The notes under the pieces were generated by a model. That model saw nothing but the letters and a program-made list of their open reading frames with translations. It made no database searches and had not been told where the DNA came from. From Stieleria maiorica (GTDB lineage: Bacteria; Planctomycetota; Planctomycetia; Pirellulales; Pirellulaceae): a stretch of DNA of 64,000 nucleotides. Within the stretch, counting starts at the first letter, position 1, and each line of letters opens with the position of its first letter. The DNA lies in assembly GCF_008035925.1 (NCBI RefSeq), contig NZ_CP036264.1, forward strand, positions 2,538,443-2,602,442, in the 5' to 3' direction. The position numbers and the translations under genes were made by a program. Positions 63,773 through 64,000 of the stretch are shown here, piece by piece.

Positions 63773-64000
63773 CTAGCGCATCTCGATAGCTCGCTTATTA
63801 CTGGCACGAGCGTTCTGTTCGAACGATCGTGCTGTTCCCTCTCTGCATTCCGGTTGCGGTGACGTTTCGAAGCTCGTCTCGTCACCACCCTCCAGTTCCA
63901 TCTTCAACGCGATGAACTTCATCAGATCGCTGAGCGACAACAGCCCGACCAATCGATCCTCGTCGACAACCATCATTCGCGACACGCCTGCCTGACTCAT
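63773..64000 (-). CDS. CBS-domain protein, partial (C-terminal end)
   Basis: Only the last 75 residues are in the window; the N-terminal part lies beyond the right edge. VSRMMVVDEDRLVGLLSLSDLMKFIALKMELEGG is the end of a CBS domain, which binds adenosine nucleotides, followed by a disordered charged tail. A pair of CBS domains is usual, so a second one probably lies outside. It lies on the same strand as the neighbouring Usp gene. Confidence 0.85.
   Translation of the reverse strand: MSQAGVSRMMVVDEDRLVGLLSLSDLMKFIALKMELEGGDETSFETSPQPECREGTARSFEQNARASNKRAIEMR

Noticed and set aside
1..64000. CRISPR arrays, tRNA or rRNA genes
   Set aside because: No regularly spaced repeats and no clover-leaf or ribosomal RNA signatures were seen by reading; short tRNA-like structures could still be missed by eye.

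Overview
The window looks like chromosome from a planctomycete of the Rhodopirellula/Pirellulaceae type. The evidence is a DUF1559 protein with a prepilin-like leader and an H-X9-DG C-terminus followed by a small lipoprotein, a cyclically permuted mutarotase joined to a sodium:solute symporter, moderate GC, mostly weak Shine-Dalgarno sequences, and many short genes around redox and stress functions. I see no rRNA, tRNA or CRISPR array. The assignment rests on gene families recognised by eye; no search was run.

Layout. (1) 1-4.3 kb: remnant of an SdhB-like gene with a TGA exactly at a cluster cysteine, a Rieske-DUF488 fusion, a uracil-DNA glycosylase, an unnamed 149-aa helical protein, a cupin and a TDT/SLAC1 transporter. 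(2) 4.4-14.5 kb: nitric-oxide defence on the minus strand (hmp, norZ, ric) with a divergent Rrf2/NsrR-like regulator. The same strand continues into a broken methyltransferase, a GYD protein, a cupin, a PQQ-propeller protein and a cytochrome P450. DUF3565 and DUF2024-like genes follow the regulator. (3) 14.5-19.7 kb: metH cut by an intact ISAs1-type element with perfect 20-bp ends and a 10-bp target duplication. (4) 19.7-26.2 kb: DinB-like, broken monooxygenase, TerB-like, SLC13-type permease, rnk and a tandem Usp. (5) 26.2-37.7 kb: a sialic-acid locus (sialidase, NanA, mutarotase-symporter split by a frameshift, AGE epimerase, DUF1559, lipoprotein), then wrbA, pirin and a GntR regulator. A palindrome with a GTTATAAC core recurs in the control regions. 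(6) 37.8-41.8 kb: operon dps / small ORF / mgtC / HAD-HerA fusion / usp. (7) 42.2-53.9 kb: quinone oxidoreductase, HAD phosphatase, cardiolipin synthase, aconitase, TrkA-N fragment, a GC-rich MFS gene of likely foreign origin, a copper-type P-ATPase and a Usp. (8) 54.1-64 kb: DUF488, cupin, the 149-aa protein and an intact SdhB-like gene (a second copy of the module at the left end), then aceE, three Usp proteins, a bacterial eRF1-like protein (baeRF) and a CBS-domain protein cut by the window edge.

Together the genes suggest a stress and low-oxygen survival region: NO removal, iron-sulfur repair, quinone and thiol redox, iron storage, Usp proteins, central-carbon entry (AceE, AcnA, SdhB-like) and ribosome-associated factors. 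A sialic-acid scavenging operon sits inside it. The region is also decaying: at least six genes are interrupted by an IS, a stop, a frameshift or a deletion. Single-base lesions could also be assembly errors.
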